Positions 53,062-62,582 of a stretch of 64,000 nucleotides of DNA are shown here, piece by piece. The position numbers and the translations under genes are program-made. Source of the DNA: Comamonas sp. B21-038. GTDB lineage: Bacteria > Pseudomonadota > Gammaproteobacteria > Burkholderiales > Burkholderiaceae_C. The notes beneath the pieces were generated by a model that saw only the letters and a list, made by a program, of their open reading frames with translations, was not told the DNA's origin and did not search any database. Position 1 is the first letter of the stretch; every line of letters begins with the position of its first letter. Location of the stretch: assembly GCF_022387135.1 (NCBI RefSeq), contig NZ_CP092462.1:4092001-4156000 (forward strand), given 5' to 3'.

Positions 53062-53694
53062 TCAGAAGCCGGCGCCGGGCTGGGCCAGATAGGCCTGCTC
53101 CTGGGCGGTGCTGCTGCGGCCCAGGACCGCATTGCGGTGTGGAAAACGCCCAAACCGGGCGATGACGTCCTGGTGGCGCAGCGCATAGTCCCAGGTGCCC
53201 TGCAGGTAGGTCTGCAGCTCGGCAGGTTCGGGGTGGCTGTCCCGCAATCGGGTGAACAGATCCACGCTGCGCTGCTGCAATACCGCATCCTCGGCATGCT
53301 CGAGTGGCAGATAAACAAATACCCGCACCACTGCCGGCAGTTGCTGGTCCAGGCCGCTGTCGCACAAGCCCAGGGCCAGCTGCAGCGCCTGCGGATCCCC
53401 GGCAAAGGATTGCGGCGTGCCCCGGTAGATATTGCGCGTGAACTGGTCGAGCAAGAGGATGCGGGCCAGCGTGTCCCAGACGCCATCGGTCCAGCCAGGC
53501 AGCTCGCCGCTCAACGCCGCCTGCACGGTCGTGCCAAAGCGTTCGCGAATGCGCGCATCGAATGCATCGGACTTGCTGAACCATTGCTGCTTGTGCTGCA
53601 AGGCCTCGCCGTTGCTGGGGCGGGTGCTGCCCAACCAGAATTGCAGTACCTCGTCGGATGAGGCGATGGGTGCTGAGGGGGACGCTGAGGTCAT
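53062..53694 (-). CDS. DUF924 family protein
   Basis: The 210-residue protein matches DUF924: VLQFWLG near the N-terminus, RILLLDQFTRNIYRGTPQSF, YLPLEHAEDAVLQQRSV, and RFGRFPHRNAVLGRSST. The family is helical and related in fold to TPR proteins; its function is unknown. The start at 53694 gives the family length. Confidence 0.92.
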   Translation of the reverse strand: MTSASPSAPIASSDEVLQFWLGSTRPSNGEALQHKQQWFSKSDAFDARIRERFGTTVQAALSGELPGWTDGVWDTLARILLLDQFTRNIYRGTPQSFAGDPQALQLALGLCDSGLDQQLPAVVRVFVYLPLEHAEDAVLQQRSVDLFTRLRDSHPEPAELQTYLQGTWDYALRHQDVIARFGRFPHRNAVLGRSSTAQEQAYLAQPGAGF

Positions 53695-53753
53695 GGCAAG
53701 GCCTGTGTAAATCAAACCCCGCTTTTTTACCATGCAGGAGTGCCTTGCAAGAA

Positions 53754-53784
53754 CCACAAAGCCGGGCAAGGCCCGGCTTTGTGG
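53754..53784 (-). terminator. 14-bp perfect hairpin after the acyltransferase gene
   Basis: CCACAAAGCCGGGC-AAG-GCCCGGCTTTGTGG forms a perfect 14-bp stem with a 3-nt loop, 15 bp after the acyltransferase stop (read leftward). No long T-run follows, so it may act as a terminator or a 3'-end stabiliser. Confidence 0.65.
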
Positions 53785-53798
53785 GGAGAGACGGCCGC

Positions 53799-54857
53799 TT
53801 ATGCGGTGCGCGAGCCCGCTGGCTGCGCCACCGGTTTGCTGCTGCCGGAGCGGTCACGCAGGCCCAGTGCCCAGCGCTCGATCGTGTAGAAGGACAGCGC
53901 AGCAAAGGCAGCCGAGATCGGCAGGCCCAAAATCACCACCCACTGCCAGTCGGTATGGGCGCGCAGCAGGCGCACCACAGGGTAGTGCCACAGGTAGATA
54001 CCGTAGGACATCTTGCCGACCCAGACCAGCGCCGGCAGGCTCAGCATGTCAAACAACACACCCTTTTGCTTGCTCACCGCAACAATGATGGCGGCGGCGA
54101 CCAGTTCGACTAGCGCAAAACCCCAGAGCAGCGCACCGGCGTCGTCCCAGCCGTAGCCAATCACCGCAAAGGGCAGCACCGGCAGCAGCCACAGCAGGTA
54201 TTTCTGGCGGGCATGCAGGGCATCCATCCACTCGGGGCGGTGCACGGCGACAGCGGCCAGCGCGCTGCCCAGCAGCATGCCGGTGGCGCGGGTGTCGAAG
54301 CGGAAGAAGATTTCATAGAAGTGCTGGCCCTGGGCCACCCAGTAGGCGCGCCAGACAAACATCAGCACCACCAGCAGCAGCACCGGGCGCCACAGCTGCT
54401 TGCGCGCGGTATGCGCCAGCAGCAGCACCAGGAGCGGTGGCCAGATCAGGTAGAAGTGCTCTTCCACCGACAGCGACCACATGTGCAGCAGGGTGTCCGG
54501 GCTGTCAAAGAAGGCGATGCCGTAGTCGGCCAGGTACAGCGCCGAGACCACCACATCCTGGTTTACATCATCGAGGCCCGGCCAGATCAGCGGCGCAAAC
54601 AGCCAGTAGGCAGCCAGGAACAGCAGCAGCGCCGGGCCCAGGCGCAGGAAGCGGCGCTTGTAAAAGCGCCAGAAGTCGAGGCGGCCCGATTGCTGGTGCT
54701 CCTTGAGCAGCAGCGAGGTGATCAGGAAACCGCTGAGCACAAAGAACAGATCCACGCCAAAGAAAGCGCCATCAAACATCGGCGCATGGGCGTGCGACAG
54801 AAACACCAGGACGATTGCCACTGCGCGCATACCGTCCAGCGCAGGGTTGTATTTCAT
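53799..54857 (-). CDS. Acyltransferase family 3 (OafA/YrhL-like) membrane protein
   Basis: The 352-residue protein has ten hydrophobic segments and the family signature YNPALDGMRAVAIVLVFLSH (histidine 21 and the DG-R pattern), GVDLFFVLSGFLIT and RFLRLGPALLL. These enzymes O-acetylate or acylate surface sugars such as LPS O-antigen or exopolysaccharide. The target is unknown, as no polysaccharide genes are nearby. The start at 54857 places the signature at the N-terminus. Confidence 0.9.
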   Translation of the reverse strand: MKYNPALDGMRAVAIVLVFLSHAHAPMFDGAFFGVDLFFVLSGFLITSLLLKEHQQSGRLDFWRFYKRRFLRLGPALLLFLAAYWLFAPLIWPGLDDVNQDVVVSALYLADYGIAFFDSPDTLLHMWSLSVEEHFYLIWPPLLVLLLAHTARKQLWRPVLLLVVLMFVWRAYWVAQGQHFYEIFFRFDTRATGMLLGSALAAVAVHRPEWMDALHARQKYLLWLLPVLPFAVIGYGWDDAGALLWGFALVELVAAAIIVAVSKQKGVLFDMLSLPALVWVGKMSYGIYLWHYPVVRLLRAHTDWQWVVILGLPISAAFAALSFYTIERWALGLRDRSGSSKPVAQPAGSRTA

Positions 54858-55604
54858 ACGGAATCCAGACAAAACCAATGATCTCCATCTAACCGCAGCA
54901 GGCCCCATGGCCGTTGCTGCGCTCCCAGACTGGGTGTCGTTTCTTTGCGCTGCCGGGGCCAGGCCCGAAGGCCGCCCCCAGCAGTGCTTGCTGGGAATTA
55001 AACATCTGTGCTTAACGCGCCAAGCGGCACGAAAGCTGACCCATCGGGCTTTGCGGTTCCCGCGTTGCCGCTGGTTTCCAGGGCATGCAGGGAAGACCAA
55101 CCATGCGCCAAAGCGCGACGATTGAGAACCCGAGCCTATCGAGTAAGTTCCAGCGTGGATGCTTTATTTTGTGACCAATGCAGTGCAATTGCATGCATCT
55201 TGCAGTCACCGTGCAGCGCTTGCGTCCTCGGACGCAGCACGCGGGCTCCTCGCCTTCCATCCCCTCTGCCTTGCCTGGCTCCCGGGGTCTGCGCCCGGGG
55301 CCTCTGCCTGCGCTGCACGACATGCAGCGCCTGCGTGGTGATGATCGCTTGCAGGCAGGTCAGCACTGTGTAGGAAAAAACGAAAGGCGCCCGTCAGCAC
55401 CCGGGCGCGAATTGTGCCAGCAAGCCAATTGCTGCGCCGGCAAAGGGCTTGAGCAGGCTGACAAAAAATAACATTGCAAAGCAGCAGCGGCGGGTCCATC
55501 CCTGTGAAAAACAGTCCCTGCTGCCAGGGTGACAGCTTGCGTGCTTCCCCTCGTGCAAGCGGGCCCCGCTTTGCGTACGCTCGGCAAAAGCTTTCTCATC
55601 TGCC
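54858..55604. other. Gene-free region of 747 bp
   Basis: I see no credible gene between the divergent acyltransferase and acetoacetyl-CoA synthetase genes; open frames here have no family features or ribosome sites. A TGCAATTGCA palindrome lies near 55186, GCGTCC-TC-GGACGC near 55224, and a leftward terminator at 55375-55408 (separate entry). Confidence 0.6.
55375..55408 (-). terminator. Orphan leftward terminator
   Basis: Read leftward, GCGCCCG and CGGGCGC form a 7-bp stem followed by CTTTCGTTTTTTCC. No leftward gene lies immediately upstream of it on that strand, so the transcript it would end is unknown, possibly an RNA antisense to the aacS leader. Confidence 0.5.
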
Positions 55605-57632
55605 ATGACCACCTCTGCTTCCTCCCCCCTGCCCCAGATCCAGCACTACGAACAATGGCTCAGCCAGCAGCATGGCCTGCAGTTTGAGGACTACGAGGCC
55701 CTGCACGCCTGGTCCGTGGCGCATCTGGCCGATTTCTGGCGCAGCATCTGGGACTACTACCAACTCGAATCGCCTACGCCGATCACCGAGGTACTGAGCG
55801 CCGATCCGATGCCCGATGCGCGCTGGTTCAGCGGTGCCCAGGTCAGCCTGCCGCGCCAGCTGCTGCGCCATGCGGCAGCAGCCCATCAAGCCGGGGTGCC
55901 GGCGATCGTCAGCGACAACGAGCTGGGCCAGGTGCGCGAGATGGCCTGGCCCGAGCTGCAGCGCCAGGTGGCCTCGGTGGCAGTGGCGCTGCGCAGCCTG
56001 GGCATTGGCCGGGGCGACCGCGTGGCCGCCTACATGCCCAATATCCCCGAGACAGTGGTCGCGATGCTGGCCTGCGTCAGCCTCGGCGCGGTCTGGAGCG
56101 TCTGCGCCCCCGACATGGGCGTGGCTGCCGTGGTGGACCGCTTCAAGCAGATCGAGCCCAAGGCCTTGATCGCCGTCGACGGTGTGTACTACGGCGGCAA
56201 GCCGCTGGACCGCAGTGCCGTGGTGCAGTCCTTGCTGGCCGAGCTGCCCACGGTGCAGCACTGCCTGACCGTGCAGACCCCTTATGCGGCCGCCCCCGTG
56301 GGCAGCCACCACTGGGACTGGGCCACCACCGGCCAGGATGCGCAGGCTGTGGCCGGCTTCGAGCCCGAATGGCTGCCCTTTGACCACCCGATCTGGATCG
56401 TCTACTCCAGCGGCACCACCGGCCTGCCCAAACCCATCGTGCACGGCACTGGCGGCATCCTGCTCGCCTTGCATGTGGCGGGCCTGCACAACGACCTGGG
56501 CGCCAGTTACAGCGACAGCCATGCCGGCGAGCGCTTTCTCTGGTACAGCTCCACCGGCTGGGTGATGTGGAACATCCAGGTCAGCGGCCTGCTGTTTGGC
56601 ACCACGATCACCATCTTCGACGGGCATCCGGCAGGCAGCAGCAGCCAGCCCGACTGGGGGGTGCTGTGGCGTTTTGCGGCCCGGCATCGCACCACCATCT
56701 TTGGCGCAGGGGCCGCCTATTACAGCAACTGCATGAAAGCCGGTCTGGACGTCAGCGCCATCGCCGGCCTGCAACAGGTGCGCACGTTGGGCAGCACCGG
56801 CTCGCCGCTCGCCCCCGAAGTGCAGCGCTGGGGCAGCGCCCAGCTGGCGGCTGCGGGGGCTGCCGAGGTGTTCTGGTGCAATATCTCGGGCGGCACCGAT
56901 TTCTGCGGCGCCTTCATCGGCGGCAACCGCAGCCTGCCCCAGGCACCCGGGCGCATGCAATGCCGCTGGCTGGGCCATGCGGTCGAGGCCTGGAACGAGC
57001 AGGGCCAGCCCGTGCGCGACGAGGTGGGCGAGCTGGTCTGCACCCGGCCCATTCCGTCGATGCCGCTGTACTTCTGGAACGACCCGGGCAAGCAGCGCTA
57101 CCTGGACAGCTATTTCGACCACTGGCCCGGCATCTGGCGCCACGGCGACTGGATTCAGATCAACAGCGACGGCAGCTGCGTGATCTATGGCCGCAGCGAT
57201 GCCACCATCAACCGCCAGGGCCTGCGCATGGGCACCAGCGAAATCTACAACGCGATCGAGGCGCTGCCCGAGGTGCAGGATTCGATGGTCATCGACCTGG
57301 AGTACCTGGGCCGCGACAGCTATATGCCGCTGTTTGTCGTGCTGCGCGAGGGCCTGGTGCTCGATGCCGCCCTCCAGGACCGCATCGCGCAGGCGATACG
57401 CACCGCGCTGTCGCCCCGCTTTATCCCCGACACCATCGTGCAGGTGGCCGAAGTGCCGCGCACCCTCACCGGCAAAAAGCTGGAGCTGCCGATCAAGAAG
57501 TTGCTCCTGGGCCAGCCTGCGGGCAAGGTGCTGAACCCCCAGACCATGGCCAACCCTGGCTGCCTGCCCTGGTACGAGGCCTATGCCGCCCGGCATCTGG
57601 CACAGCACAGCGCGCAGACCGCCACCCCCTAG
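55605..57632 (+). CDS. aacS: Acetoacetate-CoA ligase
   Basis: The 675-residue ANL-superfamily enzyme has the ATP motif IVYSSGTTGLPKPIVHG at about 266-282, FLWYSSTGWVMWN, the ISGGTDFCGAF segment, HGDWIQI and the catalytic lysine in LTGKKLELPIKK. GTDFCGAF and overall length (about 650-680) are typical for acetoacetyl-CoA synthetase rather than acetyl-CoA synthetase. It activates acetoacetate, for example from polyhydroxybutyrate or ketone-body use. Confidence 0.93.
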   Translation: MTTSASSPLPQIQHYEQWLSQQHGLQFEDYEALHAWSVAHLADFWRSIWDYYQLESPTPITEVLSADPMPDARWFSGAQVSLPRQLLRHAAAAHQAGVPAIVSDNELGQVREMAWPELQRQVASVAVALRSLGIGRGDRVAAYMPNIPETVVAMLACVSLGAVWSVCAPDMGVAAVVDRFKQIEPKALIAVDGVYYGGKPLDRSAVVQSLLAELPTVQHCLTVQTPYAAAPVGSHHWDWATTGQDAQAVAGFEPEWLPFDHPIWIVYSSGTTGLPKPIVHGTGGILLALHVAGLHNDLGASYSDSHAGERFLWYSSTGWVMWNIQVSGLLFGTTITIFDGHPAGSSSQPDWGVLWRFAARHRTTIFGAGAAYYSNCMKAGLDVSAIAGLQQVRTLGSTGSPLAPEVQRWGSAQLAAAGAAEVFWCNISGGTDFCGAFIGGNRSLPQAPGRMQCRWLGHAVEAWNEQGQPVRDEVGELVCTRPIPSMPLYFWNDPGKQRYLDSYFDHWPGIWRHGDWIQINSDGSCVIYGRSDATINRQGLRMGTSEIYNAIEALPEVQDSMVIDLEYLGRDSYMPLFVVLREGLVLDAALQDRIAQAIRTALSPRFIPDTIVQVAEVPRTLTGKKLELPIKKLLLGQPAGKVLNPQTMANPGCLPWYEAYAARHLAQHSAQTATP

Positions 57633-57796
57633 CCGGCATGGGGGCAGAGGCAGGTGCTGCCAAGCAGCCTTGCAACGGACGATGGCGGCGGCCTGGTGCA
57701 ATAATGCAGATCCTTCTCGATGCACACGCTGCATCCGGCCTGGGTGCCTGAACCCTCGCGTTCCGCACCCACAGGCCTTTTCCGACACCGAACCCT

Positions 57797-59035
57797 ATGA
57801 ACGACCGCAGGCCCACGGCCTGCGTGTCTGTAACGCGTATGTCTTCAGCCATCTCCCTGCGCCTGGTTTTCATCCTGGGCCTGCTATCGGCCATTGGCCC
57901 TTTTGCCATCGACATGTACCTGCCGGCGCTGCCGCAGATTGGCGCCAGCCTGCAAGCGCCCGTCGGTGCCGTGCAAGCCAGCCTGACGGCCTTCTTCCTG
58001 GCGCTGGGCGTGGGCCAGCCGCTGTTTGGCACCCTGGCCGACATGTGGGGCCGCAAGAAGCCGCTCTACCTGGGCCTGGCCATTTTCGTGCTGGCCAGTG
58101 TCGGCTGCGCGCTGGCGCAGGATATTCACACCCTGGTGGTGCTGCGCTTTATCCAGGGGCTGGGCGCGGCAGCGGGCATGGCCATTCCGCGTGCAGTGGT
58201 GCGTGACCTGCACACCGGCCATGAAGCCGCCCGCATGATGTCGCTGCTGATGCTGGTCTTCAGCGTCTCGCCAATCCTCGCGCCGCTGGCCGGCAGCGGG
58301 GTGATTGCGGTCGGCGGCTGGCGCATGGTTTTCTGGGTGGTGGCCGCTGCCGCCCTCATCGGCATGGTCGCGATGGCACGTGGCCTGCCCGAGACCCGCG
58401 CGGCCAGCCATGGGGTGGACAGCAGCCTCGGCGGCGTGCTCAAAGCCTATGGCCTGCTGCTGCGTGACTGGCACTACCTGGGGCTGGTGTTCATCGGCGC
58501 CTGCGCGATGGCCGGCTTCTTCGTCTACCTGGCGGGCTCGCCCTTTGTGCTGATCAACCACTATGGCCTCAGCACCACGCAGTACAGCATGGCCTTTGCG
58601 TTCAATGCGATTGCGTTCATTGGTGCGGCGCAGTTCACCGGCATGCTGGGCAAACGCTTTGGGCTGGTGCCCGTTGTCAAACTGGCCGCCACCGCCAGCG
58701 GCGTGGTGATGTGCTGCCTGCTGGCCTATTACCTGATGGGCGGCGACCAGCTCGCCGTGTTGATTGGCCTGTACTTTGTTGCCAGCGGCTTGATGGGCCT
58801 GGTGATCCCGACGACCTCGGTGCTGGCACTGGAGGCGCATGGCCAGATCGCCGGCACCGCGTCGGCCTTGCTGGGTACCTTGCAGATGCTGACCGGTGCG
58901 GTGGCGATGCAGATTGTGGGCGTGTTCTCCAGCGGCAAACCGCTGCCCATGGTGGTGGGCATGGCCACCGGCGCGCTGTGTGGCGTGCTGCTGACCTGGA
59001 TCACCTTGGGCGGGCGGCGCGGCGCAAAGGTCTGA
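57797..59035 (+). CDS. MFS drug-resistance transporter, Bcr/CflA family
   Basis: The 412-residue protein has twelve membrane segments. The Bcr/CflA signature is GPFAIDMYLPALPQIG in segment 1, then GQPLFGTLADMWGRKKPLYLG (MFS loop motif) and FIQGLGAAAGMAIPRAVVRD in segment 4. It is a proton-driven multidrug or metabolite exporter. The true start may be the ATG at 57839, which puts the first membrane segment nearer the N-terminus. Confidence 0.9.
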   Translation: MNDRRPTACVSVTRMSSAISLRLVFILGLLSAIGPFAIDMYLPALPQIGASLQAPVGAVQASLTAFFLALGVGQPLFGTLADMWGRKKPLYLGLAIFVLASVGCALAQDIHTLVVLRFIQGLGAAAGMAIPRAVVRDLHTGHEAARMMSLLMLVFSVSPILAPLAGSGVIAVGGWRMVFWVVAAAALIGMVAMARGLPETRAASHGVDSSLGGVLKAYGLLLRDWHYLGLVFIGACAMAGFFVYLAGSPFVLINHYGLSTTQYSMAFAFNAIAFIGAAQFTGMLGKRFGLVPVVKLAATASGVVMCCLLAYYLMGGDQLAVLIGLYFVASGLMGLVIPTTSVLALEAHGQIAGTASALLGTLQMLTGAVAMQIVGVFSSGKPLPMVVGMATGALCGVLLTWITLGGRRGAKV

Positions 59036-59047
59036 CACCCGCCAACG

Positions 59048-59077
59048 AAAAACGCCCCGCAGCTGCGGGGCGTTTTT
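59048..59077. terminator. Bidirectional terminator
   Basis: AAAAACGCCCCGC-AGCT-GCGGGGCGTTTTT is a 30-bp perfect palindrome with A- and T-runs at its ends, ending both the MFS gene and the convergent VOC gene. Confidence 0.95.
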
Positions 59078-59089
59078 ACGGGGGGCGGA

Positions 59090-59473
59090 TTAAACCTTGG
59101 GCTGGCGGTAGGCCAGGCAGAGCTTGTTGCCATCCGGGTCGCGCAGGTAGGCCAGGTACAGGGCTGCAGGGCCCTCGCCGCGCCAGCCCGGTGGGTCTTC
59201 ACAGGCCACGCCGCCATGGGCCACGCCCACCGCATGGGCCTTGTCGACCTGCTCGGTGCTGCTGGCGGCAAAGCCGGTGGTGCTGCCATTGCCGATGCTG
59301 GCTGCCTCGCCATTGATGGGGGTGCTGACGCTGAAGGTGCCGCCATTGCCGCGCCAGAAATAGCGGTTCTTGTTGGCAGCACCCGGGGACACGCCCAGCT
59401 CGGCGAGGAAGGCATCGTAGAACTGGCGTGATTTCTCCAGATCGCTGGTGCCGAGCATGATGTGGCTGAACAT
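59090..59473 (-). CDS. VOC family (glyoxalase-like) protein
   Basis: The 127-residue protein starts MFSHIMLGTSDLEKSRQFYD, has RYFWRGNGGTFSVS and ends YLRDPDGNKLCLAY, the paired beta-alpha-beta-beta-beta modules of VOC proteins with a metal-site histidine and glutamate partly recognisable. It resembles bleomycin-resistance/glyoxalase relatives; activity unknown. AAGGAGA precedes the ATG, and a TATAGT on the minus strand near 59525 could be its -10. Confidence 0.88.
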   Translation of the reverse strand: MFSHIMLGTSDLEKSRQFYDAFLAELGVSPGAANKNRYFWRGNGGTFSVSTPINGEAASIGNGSTTGFAASSTEQVDKAHAVGVAHGGVACEDPPGWRGEGPAALYLAYLRDPDGNKLCLAYRQPKV

Positions 59474-59765
59474 GAAAGTCTCCTTGCAGGGGTGGGAAAA
59501 GAAGGGGGTCGGTCGGGCAGCCGCCACTATAGCGGCGCTGCCAGGCGGCAGAAAACGCACGCTTGTCGCGCAGTATCCACCATCATCGCTGCCGGTTTGC
59601 AGCCAACACACAACAGTGCCGGGCTGTGCCAGCGCCACTGCTTAGCCCCTCGCTCTGGTCACCTGTCGCCGGCCTGCCACCCCCCCAGCCCGCACAGTCG
59701 CTATAGTCGCCCCCGGGCCTGCTGGGGTGCGTTGTGCGTGCCGGGTTCGGCCGGGCAATCCACAC

Positions 59766-60722
59766 ATGAATTTACAAAATACCTTCGGCCCGCAGGCCGC
59801 CTCGCACCTGCGTTTGATCGGCATGGCCTTGCTCTGGGGCGCCTCCTGGCCCAGCGGCCGCATCGTCGCCCAGCACATGCCGCCGCTGGCGGCGTCAGGC
59901 CTGCGTTTTGTGCTGGCCGCCGTGGTGCTGCTGGTCTGGCTCTATGCCGCAGGCGGCATGCGCGGGCTCAGGCAATGGTCGCCCAAGCGCTGGCTCGGCA
60001 TGGTGGCCGCTGCAGCCACCGGCGTGTTTGGCTATGCCGCCTGCTTTTTGAGCGGTCTGCAGTACCTGCCCGCCAGCAAGGCGGCGCTCGTCATCACGCT
60101 CAACCCGGTGCTCACCTTGCTGCTGGCCGCCTGGATCTTTCGTGAGCGCATCAACCGCACCATCGCGCTGGGCATGGCGCTGGCAGCGCTGGGGGCCGTG
60201 CTGGTCATCTCGCACGGCGATCCGGCCCAGCTGCTGGCCGGCGGCCTGGGCCAGGGCGAGCTGCTGATCCTGGGCTGCGTGGCCTGCTGGGTCAGCTACA
60301 CCCTGCTGGGCCGGGCGATACTGGCCGGGGTTGATGCGCTGTCCACCACTGCGGTCACCGCCACCATCGGCGCGGTCATGCTGCTGGCCGCAAGCCTGGT
60401 CGCCGAAGGGCCGCAGGGCATGGCCCGGGCCTTCGATGCCGGCCTGCCCGCCTGGGGCGCGCTGCTGTTCCTGGCCTGGGGCTCCACGGCGCTGGCTTAC
60501 GCCTGGTACTTTGATGGCGTCAAGGCGCTGGGCGCCGGTGCCGCATCCGGCTACATCACGCTGGTGCCGGTGATTGGCGTGGCCTGCTCGGCCCTGTGGC
60601 TGGGCGAGCAGATCGATGCCTCGATGCTGCTGGGTGGCGCGATGGCCATCGCCGGCACCGTGGTGATGAACTGGGGCCGGCGCACACCGCGTGCGGTGGC
60701 GGTTGCAGCGGCAGCGCGCTAA
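59766..60722 (+). CDS. EamA/DMT family transporter
   Basis: The 318-residue protein has ten membrane segments in two EamA repeats (GMALLWGASWPSGRIVAQ; ACWVSYTLLGRAIL) with the family patterns LPASKAALVITLNPVLTLL and SGYITLVPVIGV. It is an amino-acid or metabolite exporter of unknown substrate. The start at 59766 is chosen just before the first segment. It differs from the YddG-like pair and is not part of that duplication. Confidence 0.9.
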   Translation: MNLQNTFGPQAASHLRLIGMALLWGASWPSGRIVAQHMPPLAASGLRFVLAAVVLLVWLYAAGGMRGLRQWSPKRWLGMVAAAATGVFGYAACFLSGLQYLPASKAALVITLNPVLTLLLAAWIFRERINRTIALGMALAALGAVLVISHGDPAQLLAGGLGQGELLILGCVACWVSYTLLGRAILAGVDALSTTAVTATIGAVMLLAASLVAEGPQGMARAFDAGLPAWGALLFLAWGSTALAYAWYFDGVKALGAGAASGYITLVPVIGVACSALWLGEQIDASMLLGGAMAIAGTVVMNWGRRTPRAVAVAAAAR

Positions 60723-60737
60723 AGGTCCAAGCCGGCG

Positions 60738-61685
60738 TCACACGGCCAGCGGATCCTCGTTGAGCTGCGGCGGCAGCTCCGCCCAGGGCTCGTTGATGAA
60801 CTGCTGGGCCGCATAGTCCATGAAGGCCTGCACGCGCGCGGGCCGGCTGCGGCCCGGCGGGGTGACGATGTTGAGCGACAGCACATCCGCCTCCCAGCCC
60901 GGCATGGCCGTCTGCAGGCTGCCATCGCGCAGCTCCTGCCACACCAGAAACGAGGGCTGCAAGGCCAGGCCCATGCCGGCCAGCAGCGCCGGTTGCAGCG
61001 CCTCGGCATTGTTCACCTGCATCTGTATCGGCATCACCTGCGTGTACTCGCCATGCCTTGCATGGCGAAAGCGCCAGCTGGTGCCATAGCGCGCCAGGCT
61101 GTACTGCAGGCCCTTGTGCCTGGCGAGATCACGCGGGTGCACCGGGCGGCCATAGCGCTCGAAGTAGGCCGGCGACCCCACCAGCAAGATGCGCACCTTG
61201 CACAAGGTGCGCGCAATCAGGCTCGAATCGCTCAGGTTGGCAATGCGCAGCGCCAGGTCGAAACGGTCGCGGATCAGGTCCACCTGCTCGTCGGCAAAGT
61301 GCAGGTTCAGCTCCACATCCGGGTGCATCGCCATGAACCGGGGCAGGATCGGCGACAGCCGCGCAATGCCGAACGACATCGGCGCGGCAATGCGGATCTG
61401 GCCGCGCAGGCTGGTGGATCGGTCGGTGATATCGGCCTCCACCGCCTCGCCTTCCTGCAGGATGCGCGTGGCCCGCTCCAGCGCGCTACTGCCGGCGTCC
61501 GTCAGTGCCATGCGGCGCGAGGTGCGGTGGAACAGGCTGGTCTTCATGCGGCCCTCCAGCCGCGTGATGGCCTTGGACACCGTTGCCTGCGACAGCGCCA
61601 GCTCGGCAGCGGTGCGCGCGAACGATCCGGTCTCGGCCACCTTCGCAAAAATGGCCCAGGCCTCCAGGTCAGGCAGCTTGCTCAT
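60738..61685 (-). CDS. LysR family transcriptional regulator
   Basis: The 315-residue protein has the LysR helix-turn-helix (FAKVAETGSFARTAAELALSQATVSKAITRLEG, residues about 13-45) and a substrate-binding-like effector domain beginning IRIAAPMSFG. It is divergent from the pirin gene, with a near-perfect palindrome between them, so it very probably controls the pirin-isochorismatase-amidohydrolase genes. Confidence 0.95.
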   Translation of the reverse strand: MSKLPDLEAWAIFAKVAETGSFARTAAELALSQATVSKAITRLEGRMKTSLFHRTSRRMALTDAGSSALERATRILQEGEAVEADITDRSTSLRGQIRIAAPMSFGIARLSPILPRFMAMHPDVELNLHFADEQVDLIRDRFDLALRIANLSDSSLIARTLCKVRILLVGSPAYFERYGRPVHPRDLARHKGLQYSLARYGTSWRFRHARHGEYTQVMPIQMQVNNAEALQPALLAGMGLALQPSFLVWQELRDGSLQTAMPGWEADVLSLNIVTPPGRSRPARVQAFMDYAAQQFINEPWAELPPQLNEDPLAV

Positions 61686-61711
61686 TGCTTCATCGCTTTC
61701 TCGATCACATC

Positions 61712-61740
61712 AAATATGGAATGAATGCTTTTCTATATTT
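61712..61740. promoter_or_regulatory. LysR-type operator palindrome
   Basis: AAATATGGAA (61712-61721) and TTCTATATTT (61731-61740) are 10-bp inverted arms with one mismatch and a 9-bp spacer, midway between the divergent lysR and pirin genes. This fits a LysR recognition site. Confidence 0.65.
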
Positions 61741-61806
61741 TCTATTTTAATCATATTCAACGCGGCCTACACTTTCTTCATCGACGACAAACACCTGGAG
61801 AAAGAC

Positions 61807-62517
61807 ATGATTGAACGACGCAGCTTTGACAGCCTGGGCGGTGCCAACCACGGTTGGCTCGATGCCAAGCACCACTTCTCTTTTGCCGACTACCGTGACG
61901 CCCAGCGCGTGAACTGGGGCGCTCTGCGGGTCTGGAACGATGACACCATCGCGCCGCAAACCGGCTTCCCACCGCACGGCCATGCCGACATGGAAATCAT
62001 CACCTATGTCCGTGAAGGTGCCATCACCCACGAAGACAGCCTGGGCAACCGGGGCCGCACCGAAGCCGGTGATGTGCAGGTGATGAGCGCCGGCAGCGGC
62101 GTGCGCCACTCGGAATACAACCTGGAGTCCACGACGACCCGCATCTTCCAGATCTGGATCCTGCCCGACCGCCAGGGCGACAAGCCCAGCTGGGGCGCCA
62201 AGCCCTTCCCCAAGGGCGACCGCAGCGGCAAGTTTGTGACCCTGGCCAGCGGCATGGACGGTGATGGCGATGCGCTGCCCATCCGTGCCAATGCCCGGGT
62301 GCTGGGTGCCACGATCAAGGCCGGCGAAAGCCTGGACTACGGTTTTGCGCATGCCGACCGCTATGGCTACCTGGTCCTTGCCAAGGGCAGTGCCTCGGTC
62401 AATGGTGTGGCGCTGTCCAGCCGCGATGGTGCCGCGATCCATGGCGAAACCACGATCCGCATCACTGCCACCGAAGAGACCGAAATCGTGCTGGTGGATG
62501 CACCGGCTCTGAACTAA
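61807..62517 (+). CDS. Pirin family protein
   Basis: The 236-residue protein is a bicupin with the pirin metal motif FPPHGHADMEIITYV (about residues 57-71), GDVQVMSAGSGVRHSEYN and QIWILP. The histidines and glutamate bind iron or another metal. Bacterial pirins include quercetinase-like dioxygenases and stress-linked proteins. GGAG precedes the ATG. It leads the LysR-controlled cluster. Confidence 0.94.
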   Translation: MIERRSFDSLGGANHGWLDAKHHFSFADYRDAQRVNWGALRVWNDDTIAPQTGFPPHGHADMEIITYVREGAITHEDSLGNRGRTEAGDVQVMSAGSGVRHSEYNLESTTTRIFQIWILPDRQGDKPSWGAKPFPKGDRSGKFVTLASGMDGDGDALPIRANARVLGATIKAGESLDYGFAHADRYGYLVLAKGSASVNGVALSSRDGAAIHGETTIRITATEETEIVLVDAPALN

Positions 62518-62582
62518 GTCAGCCCAGATTCCTTTTTTAAACACACGCCTTTCCCGTTTTCACTTTTCCAGGAGCACGCACC

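Noticed and set aside
55008-55373. A 121-codon frame in the gap before aacS
   Set aside because: Skewed Cys/Leu/Pro/Arg composition, no ribosome site and no family features.
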